64,000 bases of DNA. Origin: Bugulina stolonifera. Lineage: Eukaryota; Bryozoa; Gymnolaemata; Cheilostomatida; Bugulidae. Positions 11,758-22,950 of the stretch are shown here, one piece after another; the first letter of the stretch is position 1; each line of letters begins with the position of its first letter. Below the pieces are notes generated by a model that saw nothing but the letters and a program-made list of their open reading frames with translations, did not search any database and had not been told where the DNA came from. Location: contig OW285193.1 in the NCBI GenBank assembly GCA_935421135.1, positions 13,502,099 through 13,566,098 of the forward strand, given 5' to 3'. The translations under genes were made by a program, and so were the position numbers.

Positions 11758-12413
11758 TGTAGCAGCCCCCCTGGTTGAGCTTTGAATTCACTGATGCTGT
11801 TTGTTTAGCGTTACTTTTTTATTTCTGTATAATAATAGCCTTAGCACCTTAGCACCGTGAAACTAAAATAATGAGGAATAACATTTAAGCATAGTTATGT
11901 AGCTAATATAGAGTATGTATAGTTGATTAAGAAATGTTAGAAGTAAAATATACATGCTAGTTATAAATGAAACTGCAAGAAATTAAGCACACAAAACATT
12001 ATTTCCAATAATATTTAATAATATGGAGCTAAATAAATACCTTGATAACACCATCCAGGAGAGTGCTAGTATTAGAGTATACTTGCTGTAACTTGTATAA
12101 TAGAAATTATAATATGTGTATATAGGATGTTCTAAAGCCTACATTATTACGGCTAGGCTTCTAAACTCAAAATGCCTAATGGTAAAATATCTCAGATAAA
12201 TGAAAAATAAGAAAAATGATTCACTTGATAGCTGTTGTAACAGTAAATCATACGTGGCAGCGGATCTTTGTCTTGCAATAATGTTGCAAGTACATGTAGG
12301 AGGAAACAGGATAAAGAATGGGCTTGGGTGGATGAATCAAGCAGCCATTGCATAGCAGTAAACAACTTACTGAAATTTTAAATCTAATGTATATTTCTAA
12401 CAAAGACTTCACA
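11758..12413 (-). repeat. 5' LTR of the BEL/Pao element
   Basis: 656-bp direct repeat of 3877-4532, starting TG and ending CA on both strands. It lies upstream of Gag-Pol on the minus strand, so it should hold the element's promoter. The only visible difference from its partner is G at 12202. Confidence 0.95.
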
Positions 12414-12418
12414 TAGGT
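12414..12418. repeat. Target-site duplication, proximal copy (TAGGT)
   Basis: TAGGT directly follows the LTR end at 12413 and matches 3872-3876. With the near-identical LTRs it fixes both ends of the insertion. Confidence 0.93.
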
Positions 12419-14282
12419 GACTATGATCACTGACCATTAGTACAGATTCATTTATTTCACAATTTCATTGCATTAGCATGGATTAAATAAAGTTCACTTT
12501 TAAAATTATTTGGTGCGATGCGCTTTGAAAAGAGACGTGCATAAGGGTGGGGTTTTTCTTTACTCATAAAAAGAACAGTTTCCCATGAGGCTGGTGAAAG
12601 CAAACATTATAAACAGCTAGCAGACAGCCAAGACGTAATGAGTAGTGTTACTATTCTCTCTTACACAACAGTATGAGGCATGTGATCCCTTAACACGAGA
12701 GAAAAACTTCATTCTCTTAATTGCAAGTGCCGTGATAAACAGACGATTATAGTTTGTGTGAATGAATTACTTGTATGTGTACACAGTATATTGATTACGC
12801 TCACAGCTCTTGTGTATATTTTTCCCTTCTGTCTCGGAAAAAAATCATGAAAACTGTTTTTGCAACGGGTAACTAGGAGAGCACAAGCATCATAAACAAA
12901 ATATCACTTTCACAACATCAGTATCAACTTTTAATACCGACTGTCTCCATGGTTACACATAATTAAAATTAAGAACATTTTTGCTCCCTGTTTAGTATCA
13001 GCTCATTGGTGTATTATTGTAGCCGTCACATGAAGGTTGACCAGGAAACCGACTATTACATAGAGCTAGTGTGGAAATACAATCCATAGGTACGGGAATT
13101 GTCTTTTGGTCAATGAGATGACCAATGACCCTGGTGTATTTTACTGTAAACAAGACATACTCTATTTAGTAACTCATTAGCTTACTTAAATAGTTTTTGA
13201 AGCTCCTAATGTTATAGCTTGATAATTATAGCAGTTATGTCTAATCATGGTTGTTAAATGAAATTATAGCGAATTTCAACAAATTTATTTGCAGTACTGT
13301 AGCTTTCACATAGCATTTTATTATTGAAACAAAATAAATTAAATAAATGCTCATGGTGTAGTATGCCAATAACAGAAATAGATTATCTTGTCAGTAATTT
13401 TCAATTTTTTCTATAAAAAGATAGCAGCCAACTATAAATAGAGTGAGATAAAGCGTGGAGGTGGGATATATCCACAAAGATGTCAAGGGTTGAATGTATA
13501 ATATGTCGAATTACTTCCTCTGTCAACAGTATCTTATCTGCAGTTTATTCCTAATTTATTGTAAATTGTATGCTCACTGCACTGGTCAAACACTTCAAAT
13601 GGAAATAAATTCTAAAAGTAATTAAATCCTTAATTTTATAAATGAGCCAAAACAAAACACTCAATAAATGTCTGCCAGGAAATACTATCATCATGCTGTG
13701 TACATCTGAGTGGTAGAGAAAGAGAAAAATAGTATACTGTACAAGGGCAAGGGTAGAATAAGGGCAGTGGCGTAACAAGGGCAGTGGTGTAACAAGAGTA
13801 GGGGTGCAACAATGACAGGAGTGTAACAAAGGTAGCGGTGTAATAAGGACAGGGTTGTATTAAGGGTAGTGTTGCAATAGTAGCAGAGATGTCCTGATGC
13901 TATAAAATGTAAATCTCTGAGCGGCACCCCCCCCCTCCCCACCCCCTAAAAGGCTCTAAAAGACTTTGAAGCGAATCCTTATAAGAGATTTTGATCAGTC
14001 CTGTGGTCATAGACAAGGAAACATCTTGATGATCGATAAATTTGTTTATTTTCTGATTCGCGATTAGAAAGTTGTTTTATCTTCCCTCAATATATTGTGG
14101 TAAACAATGGATTAGGATTTGCTCCAAATGTGGTCTCTTTCTCGATATTGTACAATAATTAATTAGTATTGTGATTATCGTCTTGCAGAATGCATCAATA
14201 TATAAGTGTGTCAGAATAAGTTAGGTATATTGATTATCTAATTGATATCATTACATCTAATCTTTATAACATGTTCAGCAAG
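12419..14282. other. intergenic region between BEL/Pao element and ILP1
   Basis: No gene seen. It holds the degenerate minisatellite at 13739-13885 and a C-rich run near 13928. The end of this stretch is the upstream flank of ILP1, whose TATA box begins at 14286. Confidence 0.6.
13739..13885. repeat. Degenerate minisatellite, unit about 20 bp
   Basis: Seven or so diverged copies of a unit resembling AAGGGCAGTGGTGTAACA. Minus-strand open frames over it (rich in His, Cys, Thr and Leu) are simply translations of the repeat and are not genes. It lies about 0.4 kb upstream of the ILP1 promoter. Confidence 0.75.
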
Positions 14283-14285
14283 CCT

Positions 14286-14322
14286 TATATATAAGGTGAC
14301 GCTACGTAAATGCCATTCAGTC
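14286..14322 (+). promoter_or_regulatory. ILP1 core promoter (TATA plus initiator)
   Basis: TATATATAA at 14286-14294 is followed 33 bp later by TCAGTC (14317-14322), a match to the arthropod/mollusc-type initiator, with the predicted start at A14319. From there a probable 5' UTR exon without any ATG runs to about 14455, where CAG|GTATA is a candidate donor. The acceptor at 14688-14689 is three bases before the ILP1 start codon. The TATA box and initiator are visible. The transcription start and donor are inferred. Confidence 0.65.
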
Positions 14323-14692
14323 TCTCTTTGGTGTCTCCTCGAGTAGGCAAAGATTCGGATCAAGTATAAGAAGAGACAGTCGTCCAACACTCAGGTTACT
14401 ACATTTCGTTAAAAAATTAGTTTTGTAGTGGTGAATCTCAGAAAAGGAGATACAGGTATACAGATACACAAACTAAATTGGACTCAGCAGTGTAGGCTAA
14501 CTTTTCATATTTTAGGAATTAATCGTAGGCTTAGAAAGATTTTGTGACAGTCAATTTTACACAAAAGTCAGGTACTATGTTTAGAACACTTCCCTCACTT
14601 TTCCCGCTTGTATGAGAATATACTTATATTTAATATACTAGTAGATTGATTTAGGCCTAAAACTAATTGTTTTTTCTTCTTTCTTTCAGAAA

Positions 14693-16247
14693 ATGACCAT
14701 GGGAGGAGTCTTAACAAGCTATGCTTTAATTGGTTTGTTGGTGGCCAGAGTGTACAGTCAAGACATGTCATGCGATCATGAGGAATATCGAGCTAGCGGC
14801 GTCGGCCGGTGTGGAGCAAGATTGGCCAACGTCATCTTTAAACACTGCAATGGAACACCTTACACTGCTAAAAAACGTGGTATGTTTGTATGTAATAGCA
14901 AGAATCATCATAGGAGCAAATGGTTGCATAATACACACTAGTTTAGAACATTATTCCGAAAACAATATCTGCGCTTGGTTTGACTTGAGATGTGTGGCTA
15001 GTTGCTTTTGCCTTGCTGACTAGAGGTTGCTAAAATGTTGGGTTACATGCTGCTATATAACAACGAACTAAACTCAGATTCTGGTGAAAAATGTATTCCT
15101 CATGCCTACAAAGTCTCATTTCAGAATTACATGTATATGCCACTTGCCCTTGGTGGGCTATTGAAATAAATCACTTAGTTTTCTACTCACTAGTATATTA
15201 TAGACACTATATAGATAATAAATAGGAGTCTTATTATTTGTAATAATATATATCATGAATTTAGTCAGAAAGATCAGTAACAGTAACAATACTAACAGTA
15301 GCAATAAATTTATACGCATTTGCTTTAAAGTTGTAAAAAGTTAATATCATGAAGCAATAAATATGCTCAGAAAGTGTCAAAGAAATATATTTTGTTCACC
15401 AGCGAGTAAATACTATAGCAATCACTGTGCAAACATGAACCAGAATTTGTATTGTAGAAAGTGCATAGCAGTCTACTAGGCTTGAATCTCGCACTCATAT
15501 CTATTAGAGTTTTACTTGTTGTACATTATTCATACCAGATATCCTGGAAAGATCTAGCTTAGATTTAAGCAAGAGTGTGATAGTCTACCTATTTGCAATG
15601 CGGCAGTTTTAAACCTCTACCATTTATAGCAAATCCCCCATTTAATAGTTTAATATACTATATAAAATATTTTACTTGAAGGAGCAAAACTTGAGAAGGG
15701 TTTAGATATCTTTCAAAGTGAAGATCAAGCCAACACATTTTTAGCTCCCAAAAAGCGAGAAATATACTATGACGACTATTACCCGGATTATGAGGACCAA
15801 CAGATGACTTCCGGTGTAGTGTGTGAATGCTGCGTCCACCACTGCACACAGAGAGAAATGGATGGCTACTGTGCTACTGACGACCAAAATACAAGACGTA
15901 GGAGAAGATCAGTACAGGCCACAAATACTTTGTTGCCAGAGGACATTCAGAAACAAATATCTCAAGCAAGTACATTACTGGAACTCTCTAAAGCTCCGTT
16001 TGTTCAAGCCTTAGATCGTCAAAAATATATAAACATGCTTAGAGCTAAAAATTCTAATCAGGCGTCAAGTAAAAGACAGGACATTGCAGTAAAGGGAACT
16101 TCCGAAGTGGAAGATCGTCCTGGGTTACAGCAGCAAGGTAGGAGAAAGGGAGACGGAGGTGGCGAAATTAAAGTTTATCGCAAAGTAGACGAGAAGAATT
16201 TTCTCTCTAAACTGTTAACGTACCTTTTGAAAGAGAGCAAAGATTAA
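14693..16247 (+). CDS. ILP1, insulin-like peptide precursor
   Basis: Two coding exons, 14693-14879 and 15682-16247 (phase-1 GT-AG intron of 802 bp), 250 residues. A signal peptide (about residues 1-23) leads to the B chain with an extra Cys (SCDHEEY) and the core CGARLANVIFKHC, ending at a KKR site. The C-peptide holds FQSEDQANTFLAPKKR (15711-15758). Next is a Tyr/Asp-rich segment with seven Tyr in 28 codons, then the A chain (15813-15872) with CECC, C11 and C20. Eight Cys allow the three insulin disulfides plus the fourth typical of molluscan insulins. A run of five Arg follows, then a C-terminal extension of about 120 residues with a block shared with ILP2. Likely a secreted hormone acting through an insulin-type receptor. 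AATAAA lies at 16438-16443. The intron position is that of vertebrate insulin genes. Confidence 0.93.
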
Positions 16248-16459
16248 TACCAAAACATGTATTTGTAAATTGAACTCTGATGACTGAAATACCATAATAT
16301 CTGACTTAGATGTGGAATCAGCACAACATTTTAAATATTAGATAGACGATATTTTTCTAGTTCAGCTTATATGATATAAATACTATATATTAATTACATG
16401 TACGATTTAAGTATTTTGTCTTGGTATGTAATATTCGAATAAAATGGAATAATATACTA

Positions 16460-19400
16460 ACGACGATGTACTTTGAATTTTTAACAAACTTTTCTTGTTA
16501 GTGTTTGCATGTTATGGAAATCCAAGATGCCAATTTTGAAATGCTGTCAAGTTGAGAGTTACAAAAATTTATATACTGGTGTACTAATTTTCTTCATTTT
16601 TTTGTTTTGTCTAGTATCACATATACATGCAATAAACTGTTCACAAAAATATGAGGCAATTTTGGTTGCTCAAAGAATTATTATGAAATTTGGAATGTGC
16701 AATATAAGCTCATTGATAGAATGCAATATTATAATGTTATAAGTGTACATGAAATTAAATATTGCAAAAAATTATAGAATCAAACAGATTGTAGGCAATC
16801 AAGTGGAGATAACTTGTGAGAAGACATGCATGTACTGTATATACTTTCTCAAGTGAACCAAGTAGGACATAAATATAATTAAAACATTTTGATACATTTC
16901 TCTACATAATTTAATATCACTTAGTACAGGTTCTGTCATTAAGTGGCATTCTTCTAGATACTCATACACCAGTATGTTTATGATATGTACATGTCGTTAG
17001 CATTAGATCATAAGCTATTGGTTACCACGGAAGGGTGGGAGCAAGGGCTCCCTTTCTCTCTCAGACAGCAGGGTTGAGCTAAACCTGACACCAAGGCAAG
17101 ATGTAAGCTGAAGGAAATTAACATAAATTGATAAACCTATATGACATGACACATTACACTTGTTATGTAGATTTTGTCAATACTACGCGTATGTTAAGAG
17201 AACACAACTCCAAACTAGATGTTTTGACACGCACCAAAGTCAACAACAGCAACTAGGGATTTGAGAAACCACACTGCCCATTTCGCTTCATCCAATGAGA
17301 TTCATCATCAGGCACAGAGGGTTTCTTGCTATTTGACATTTTGGTAGCTGACACTGCAGCACATGTAGATGTTGTGTGAATTTGACCAATAATATACAAG
17401 ACCTGTCCAACAATATATAAGGTGCAACTAGAATCCAAATAAACCAGTTGGTTGTATGAAACAAGGCATTAGAGCGGTGGGAATTTCAGAAGTGGTGGCG
17501 GCATTTTGAGATCACTCCCAGCTCATAAATATAGTAGGCTCTTCATAGTATTGGCAAACTGACATCTCTAAGGACAGAATTCTAGTGACGCTTTTCCAAG
17601 GGACGGATTTGGAAATTACATAGAGGTAAGGGAAGACGACACTTGCATAACACTATTGGCAGCAGCACTTGAGTTGTGTATAGCACATATCTTTATTTAA
17701 TTCTTATTTGATGACTTAAAAAACATCAGTACAACCCAAACCATTCATCGTGTCTGACCTTTTCAACACTTCCTGTTGAAAATGAGACCTGTATCTTATT
17801 GCACTTAGATGTGCATATTTATATAGTCTACAAGTACACTATATAATACTTGTTCACCATACTGGAAGATCATGCCTTGTTCTGTATAACATGCACCACT
17901 GCTATGGTATGTAAGAAAATGTAGCACTGTTACATGTATTTGCATGTTGCATTGAATAGACTTGTAACGTACAAGTTATACATCACTGTTTACCCCTGGC
18001 CATTAAAACAAAATTAAAGCAACATTTTAAAGTTACGATTTAGCTAACGCACTGGGCCAGGGGGCAGAAGAACGCTCAACCATTTACTCTAACTCTACAC
18101 AAGGACTTCCTAAATTAGTACATTTTTACTATGGAGGTGTATTATATGTAAGTGGTGGGGGTGTGTTAAATGGTGGGGGTGTGTTAAACTGGATAACAGC
18201 AGACAATAAAAGTGATGATCACTTGATAAAACTGTTAAAATTCGTTCCGTTTTTGCTTGTACCAAATAAGGATGGATGGTAGCATATAAAATACTATAAC
18301 ACTTATCAAAATGGATTATATATTGGAACTCTTCTGACCTTTTTCTGACCTTTCTCGCCCTATCACCGTACGTATTTGAGGACAATTCAGCTTTTCCTTG
18401 AGCAACAGTTGTATTTTCAAATTCTATTGTGAAAAATCACAGATATAAAATTCCACTCATATTCTCTACACAGGATTATTCAAATTTGCTGCTCTGCAAG
18501 TGTTGACCTGTTGCTATGCAACAGTTGACTTGTTGCTATGCAGGTGTTGATCTGTTGCTATGCAACTGTTGTAAACATAACGTACATTTTCCATCCATGA
18601 ATCCGGTAGTAAGAATAAGGATACCCTGTCATGCTAGTGCAGCTAAACTAATTGATTTTCGTAAAAACATTTTCTAACAAAATTTAGTTTTTAGCAAAAT
18701 AAGTGTTTTTCATAAAAAATGATAGAAGTTGCATCTATGCTAAATCTTCGTCCTCGAGAAAGGACATGTTACACAATATTAGACTAGTCACCCTGAGAGA
18801 CCAGGCGATATGGAGTAAAAACAATAACGTAATGTTTCTCTTTTAAATGTGTACCTTATTACTATAATGCTATACTGCTGCCAGCCAGAAAATATTTGTT
18901 GAGCAGCCGATTCACCTGCCCTTCAACTCATTAAGGATGAGTTGAAAAAATAAATAACAACATTAATTAATTATTGTCACAAGGATGAACGTAGACATGT
19001 TGACGCACGGCAGGGCAAATTCTAGCCCAACTTTACCAAAACACGGAAATACCAGACTAACAAATCATTCAAGTCACCAAAATAACGCAATTTCAATTTG
19101 GCAAAATATTATGTCGCCCATTAAAGGTTGTCCTTCCTTTTGGTGAGATAACACTGTAAAAGCAGACAACTCTAGTTGTGATATCACACTTGCAATCTAT
19201 TTACTGTTGGCAGTGAAACAAAAAGGAAAACAAACAACAGCAGCAAGTATTGATGTACTACAGTAATTACTATGATAACCCACAGGTATATTAGACATAG
19301 GTACTACATAATATGTTTGCTAACCTTTGGAGGGGACGCTGTCTACTGGCCCTTGTCTACAGCTATTGGCATAGGATCCCAGAGTAAATGTAGGAAAGCC

Positions 19401-19500
19401 CGTCTCCTTATGTCTGGCACCGAAAGTCCTTTAACAATGATTATGCCATTAACATTTGACAACAAATAAATATTTGCTTACGCACTTATTAATTTGTTAG
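16460..19500. other. intergenic region between ILP1 and ILP2
   Basis: I see no gene. Short minus-strand frames at 17253-17438 and 18110-18385 show no recognisable domain. It holds a duplicated GGTGGGGGTGTGTTAAA word near 18154-18190 and the 22-bp repeat at 18502-18571. Confidence 0.55.
18502..18571. repeat. 22-bp tandem repeat with GTTGCTATGCAAC cores
   Basis: Three full copies of a 22-bp unit starting GTTGAxxTGTTGCTATGCA at 18502, 18524 and 18546, plus a partial fourth. Copies 1 and 3 contain the perfect 13-bp inverted repeat GTTGCTATGCAAC (18510-18522 and 18554-18566), which resembles paired half-sites for RFX transcription factors. It lies about 1.1 kb upstream of ILP2. Confidence 0.8.
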
Positions 19501-19520
19501 GTTGGTGTTTGAGTTGCTGA

Positions 19521-19604
19521 CCAATTAAATGTGACGTCATGCTATCATGCTATGTCACCCCACCGCCTATTTGTTTGCTTGTTTAGAATGGTTGCCAAGA
19601 CAAC
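19521..19604 (+). promoter_or_regulatory. Putative ILP2 upstream elements: CCAAT, CRE, X-box
   Basis: Within about 110 bp before the ILP2 start codon I see CCAAT (19521-19525), a perfect palindromic cAMP-response element TGACGTCA (19532-19539), and GTTGCCAAGACAAC (19591-19604), which fits the RFX X-box pattern RYYNYY-N2-RRNRAC. No TATA box is evident, unlike ILP1, 3, 4 and 6. The words are seen. Their function is inferred. Confidence 0.45.
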
Positions 19605-19630
19605 AGACCAATTTTATGTTTTAGAGAATA

Positions 19631-20531
19631 ATGAAGGCTCAAGTTGTATCTGTCCTCGGACCATTTCTCTGTGCGATAGTAAGTGTAAGTTACGCTGGAT
19701 ATGAACATACTTGTGACATGAGTGACTATAGAAATGCCCGACCAGCATCCATCTCTCGGTGTGGAAAGACCTTACCAACCTTTATATTTGCTTTGTGCAA
19801 TGGTGACGTCAACGTTAAGAAAAGATGTGAGTAACCAACTGGCAATAGTGTAGTAGTTGATAGATTAAACACATAACCTCCTTATATGTATGCTTTTTTG
19901 TATCTTTTTGTTTTCAGAGTTTCAAGTAGTTGTGTTCTAAATGTCACCATTTTTTCCTAAAGACACAGTCATTGACTGTATGTAACAAACTCATAGAGGT
20001 TCAAAAATCTTTGTTGGCCTCTTCTTTGATACGAAGAGGAAGAAAAATAGAATTTTTATAATTTTATATTACACATTATTTATTCTTACAGCTATATCCA
20101 GCAGAGAGCAGTACCAGATGGTCAAACACGTGGCATTAGCCGTTAGTAAGTTAGAAAGGAAACGGCACATTGGTTCACAGAAGAATGTGTTTCAAAGCAG
20201 GAGCCGTGCAAATCGCTTCCTTTCAATGAGGAAACGAGAGATTGGTTTTACTGACGATAGTAACATGGGTCTACCACATGGAGTTGTTTGTGAATGTTGT
20301 CTACATGACTGTAGCATATCAGAATACTACGAATACTGTGCTACTCCAAGACCTGCCCGCAAAAAAAGGAGCACATTTTATAACAGAAACCTTCTAGAGG
20401 ATTTTAGAACTAGAATAGCTCTTTTAGAACAATCGACGATAAATTTAATAGAAATGGCCAAAAGTCCTCTTTTTCGAGCTCTGAATAGTCAGAAAGCCTA
20501 CAATCTTGAAAGTATTGAAAATTTAAAATGA
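19631..20531 (+). CDS. ILP2, insulin-like peptide precursor
   Basis: Exons 19631-19826 and 20092-20531 (265-bp phase-1 intron, donor GTGAGT), 211 residues. A signal peptide ends near residue 23. The B chain starts YEHTCDMSDY and has the core CGKTLPTFIFALC, then a VKKR site. The C-peptide carries FQSRSRANRFLSMRKR (20190-20237), with F at -16, A at -10, N at -9 and L at -6 from the cleavage point. A 14-residue A-chain extension precedes GVVCECC (A chain 20280-20339). RKKR follows the A chain and frees a C-terminal peptide whose block near residues 195-205 (AKSPLFRAL) matches ILP1 (SKAPFVQAL). ILP1 and ILP2 are probably sister duplicates. A TTTTAG acceptor-like word just before the ATG suggests a 5' UTR exon as in the other copies, which I could not place. 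Confidence 0.93.
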
Positions 20532-21751
20532 CAAATTAAGAAAAGAGGCATTATTAAAAATATTTTATTTTTAAAGAATTTGTGCTCTCCAAGATACTAC
20601 ATTGTATACAGTTGCCATTGATAACAAGAATCTCTCAAATGGATTTGCATAAAGGAAATTGTACATTGTATATATATTATTTATGGTGTGCTAAGCGCAC
20701 ACCTCATTATCAGTAGAAGAAAAATGATTTTGTGATAATATTAAAATGGAAGAGATAAAATACTCTTCGTGAGGATTTAGATTTGTATTCAATTGTGATG
20801 AAACCCGATAGACTTGGTGCTCTGTACTTGATAATAATTTGATGTATTTATTTTACTTTACAACAGTATATGCCCTTGCATGTACATGTATATACCACTT
20901 GGGTGCTGATATTAATTCATTGCTTGTCTTCTTACAATACCACTAACGTATGCTATTTATTTGTACTAATTTTTTGTAGTACTAACGAAAATCAACATGT
21001 ACATAATTTGCATATAGGCAACAGGATAGAGTTTTGTTTAATTTAACATGGTATATCTATTAGCTTACTACGTTCTTGTGTTTTAAAATTCTTGTGTTAT
21101 CAATAAATAAATATAAAATAACATTATACAAATTATGTTGATGAGCTTCGAGACTATCATTGTTCAGCACAAGATGCTTATTAGGCGGGATTTTTTATAA
21201 ACTATTTACTAAACTGTAATGAAGGTTTATGATGCATAGAGCATGAGCTTGTTATTACATTATATCCTACATGAGCAAACTATTGGCTGAAGAACAGTTA
21301 GTACAATCTGTTGGGGGAGGGGGAACTGAAGGACCCCCATTATATTTCACTGTATCCATGCATGTCCTATTCAATTTTCTACCAAATAATAAATTAATGA
21401 AAGTTGATGTGTAATAGCAGACCTCATTCTACCATGTAATGAAATATTTTTAAAAACAACAAAATTTACTGTAATTTCTTGGAATCTTGCAGAGTTACAA
21501 ACATGTTTATTATGATAAAATACAAGCAAATATGAGTTATACAATTAATAACAATATCATCCTAAAATAGTAAACTAAACAAAGTTTCAGCTGAAATCAT
21601 GACTTGTCTATCAGGGTCACAGCTAACTAAGACACACTTTGGAAAGTTTACACATTATGAGATACATACATGTAATATGTATGATATGGCACTAGTTAGA
21701 AGCAGTTTAATATTCACAAATACTCTCTCCAGTAAAAGCCACCCCTGATTA

Positions 21752-21905
21752 GCAGCCGTGTGACCTAGTGGTTAGAGCTCTGGATTTTCAAATCGGAGAT
21801 CCAGGTTCAATTCCTGGTGAAAGATCATTGGTGGTGTTAGGAAGGGCACCAGACCTTACACAGTATAATGCTCCTGTGTTACCTTGGCACAAATAATTAA
21901 ATCTG
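21752..21905 (+). mobile_element. tRNA-derived SINE
   Basis: A pol III A-box-like word TGACCTAGTGG (21761-21771) and a B box GGTTCAATTCC (21804-21814) at tRNA spacing, followed by a non-tRNA body with AGGAAGGGCACCAGACCTTA and an A/T-rich tail. The anticodon arm is not well formed and there is no acceptor stem closing on the body, so this is a SINE head and not a functional tRNA gene. Ends are approximate. Confidence 0.7.
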
Positions 21906-22468
21906 TTTGTGATAGAAATGAATAAAAGATCGTTCCTTCAGTAAATACTCTAAAAGGTTGGCGTACTATAATTTTAGTGTTTATTCACGGATATATAATT
22001 TTAGCAGTAGCACAAAACTATCCATCTTGTAACAGCACTGACTGACTGACTTTGTACTGTCTGTTTCTATTCCATATAGTTGAATACATGTTATATCTCC
22101 TGTCATGTATACATGCAATTATTAACTTTGGGAATTCGGAACAGGCCTTGTTTGGGACTTTGATGCAGTATTACCTGGTGATTAGATTGTAAAATAAACA
22201 GCCCAAAGCATAGGCAACTAGCCAAGTTATGATATTATGCCTACGTCGGAACTCCGACTAGTGTAGCATACCATGTAACTAAGGCTTCTACTTTTCTACT
22301 GTTTTGCATGATGTTTTTTACAAATAGTTTTTACAATTACATTATATGAAAGCATGTAGAATATGCCAGTAAATATGTTTTTGGTGAATATGCAGTATGT
22401 TTGTTTGAAATCTTGTATTATAGAGTAACAATCATTCTATGTTATTGCATGTTACAGATTGTCACAAA

Positions 22469-22508
22469 ATTATATTATTAACACATGTACATGTGTTAAT
22501 AATATAAT
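22469..22508. repeat. Perfect 40-bp palindrome
   Basis: Each 20-bp half is the exact reverse complement of the other. The left half is ATTATATTATTAACACATGT, and there is no spacer at the centre (22488/22489). The next outer bases do not pair. It lies about 145 bp upstream of the ILP3 TATA box. Confidence 0.95.
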
Positions 22509-22650
22509 ACAGTGTCTTATCAAGATTATTCTACTTTTCTATCTGTTTATGTAATTTAATCTGTTATTCGTTACAGCTGTTAGTAAACTTTACGCTGCTT
22601 GTTTTTCTTCTACAAAAATAGAATTATAATTCCTATCACATGCACTTGAA

Positions 22651-22766
22651 TATAAAGCAGCAACCACAGTTAGTCTACATCTAGAATCTGAGCTAAGTAG
22701 TTGCTATCCGAATCCTTTCACTAGGAAAACAAGAAAGACTAAAGAACCATTACAGGAGCAAGAGAG
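22651..22766 (+). promoter_or_regulatory. ILP3 TATA box and probable 5' UTR exon
   Basis: TATAAAG at 22651-22657. Transcription would start near 22680. The candidate 5' UTR exon ends at GAGAG|GTGAAA (exon end about 22766) and would join the acceptor TTGCAG at 22941-22946. I see no ATG in this leader, so the first ATG of the mRNA would be at 22951, which is the one whose frame is broken. Confidence 0.5.
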
Positions 22767-22950
22767 GTGAAACTTGAATTTCAGAACATCACAGACATCA
22801 CTAGCAATAATATAGTTATTACTTTGCGAACATTTGCTGCAATTATTGTTAGTGTTTTGGCTTACAACAAAAGGTGACTTATAACTTGTTACTTTTGATA
22901 CATCTTTAAGGTTTGCTTATAGTTTTTGTGTGTAAATGTATTGCAGAAGG

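Larger units (their letters stand above)
3877..12413 (-). mobile_element. Full-length BEL/Pao LTR retrotransposon
   Basis: A complete 8537-bp element transcribed on the minus strand. Both LTRs are 656 bp, start TG and end CA. By eye they differ at one base (T at 4321 against G at 12202), which implies a very recent insertion. The 5-bp sequence TAGGT lies directly outside both LTRs (3872-3876 and 12414-12418) as a perfect target-site duplication. In sense order it holds the 5' LTR (12413-11758), a leader of about 1 kb, one uninterrupted Gag-Pol frame, a purine-rich tract, and the 3' LTR (4532-3877). The domain order (Gag with CCHC knuckles, protease, RT with YVDD, RNase H, integrase) is that of the BEL/Pao superfamily. 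The frame is intact, so the copy may be able to transpose. I found no env-like frame. Confidence 0.96.
20540..22640. other. intergenic region between ILP2 and ILP3
   Basis: Probable 3' UTR of ILP2 at the left (AATAAA words near 21101-21112). Further right are a tRNA-derived SINE (21752-21905) and a perfect 40-bp palindrome (22469-22508). No gene seen. Confidence 0.55.

Noticed and set aside
17253..17438. Minus-strand 61-residue frame (SKKPSVPDDESHWMKRNG...)
   Set aside because: No promoter, splice support or recognisable domain. It lies between two ILP genes without any link to them.
21752..21830. A functional tRNA gene
   Set aside because: A and B boxes are present, but the anticodon arm is poor and the acceptor stem does not close. 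It fits a SINE head better.
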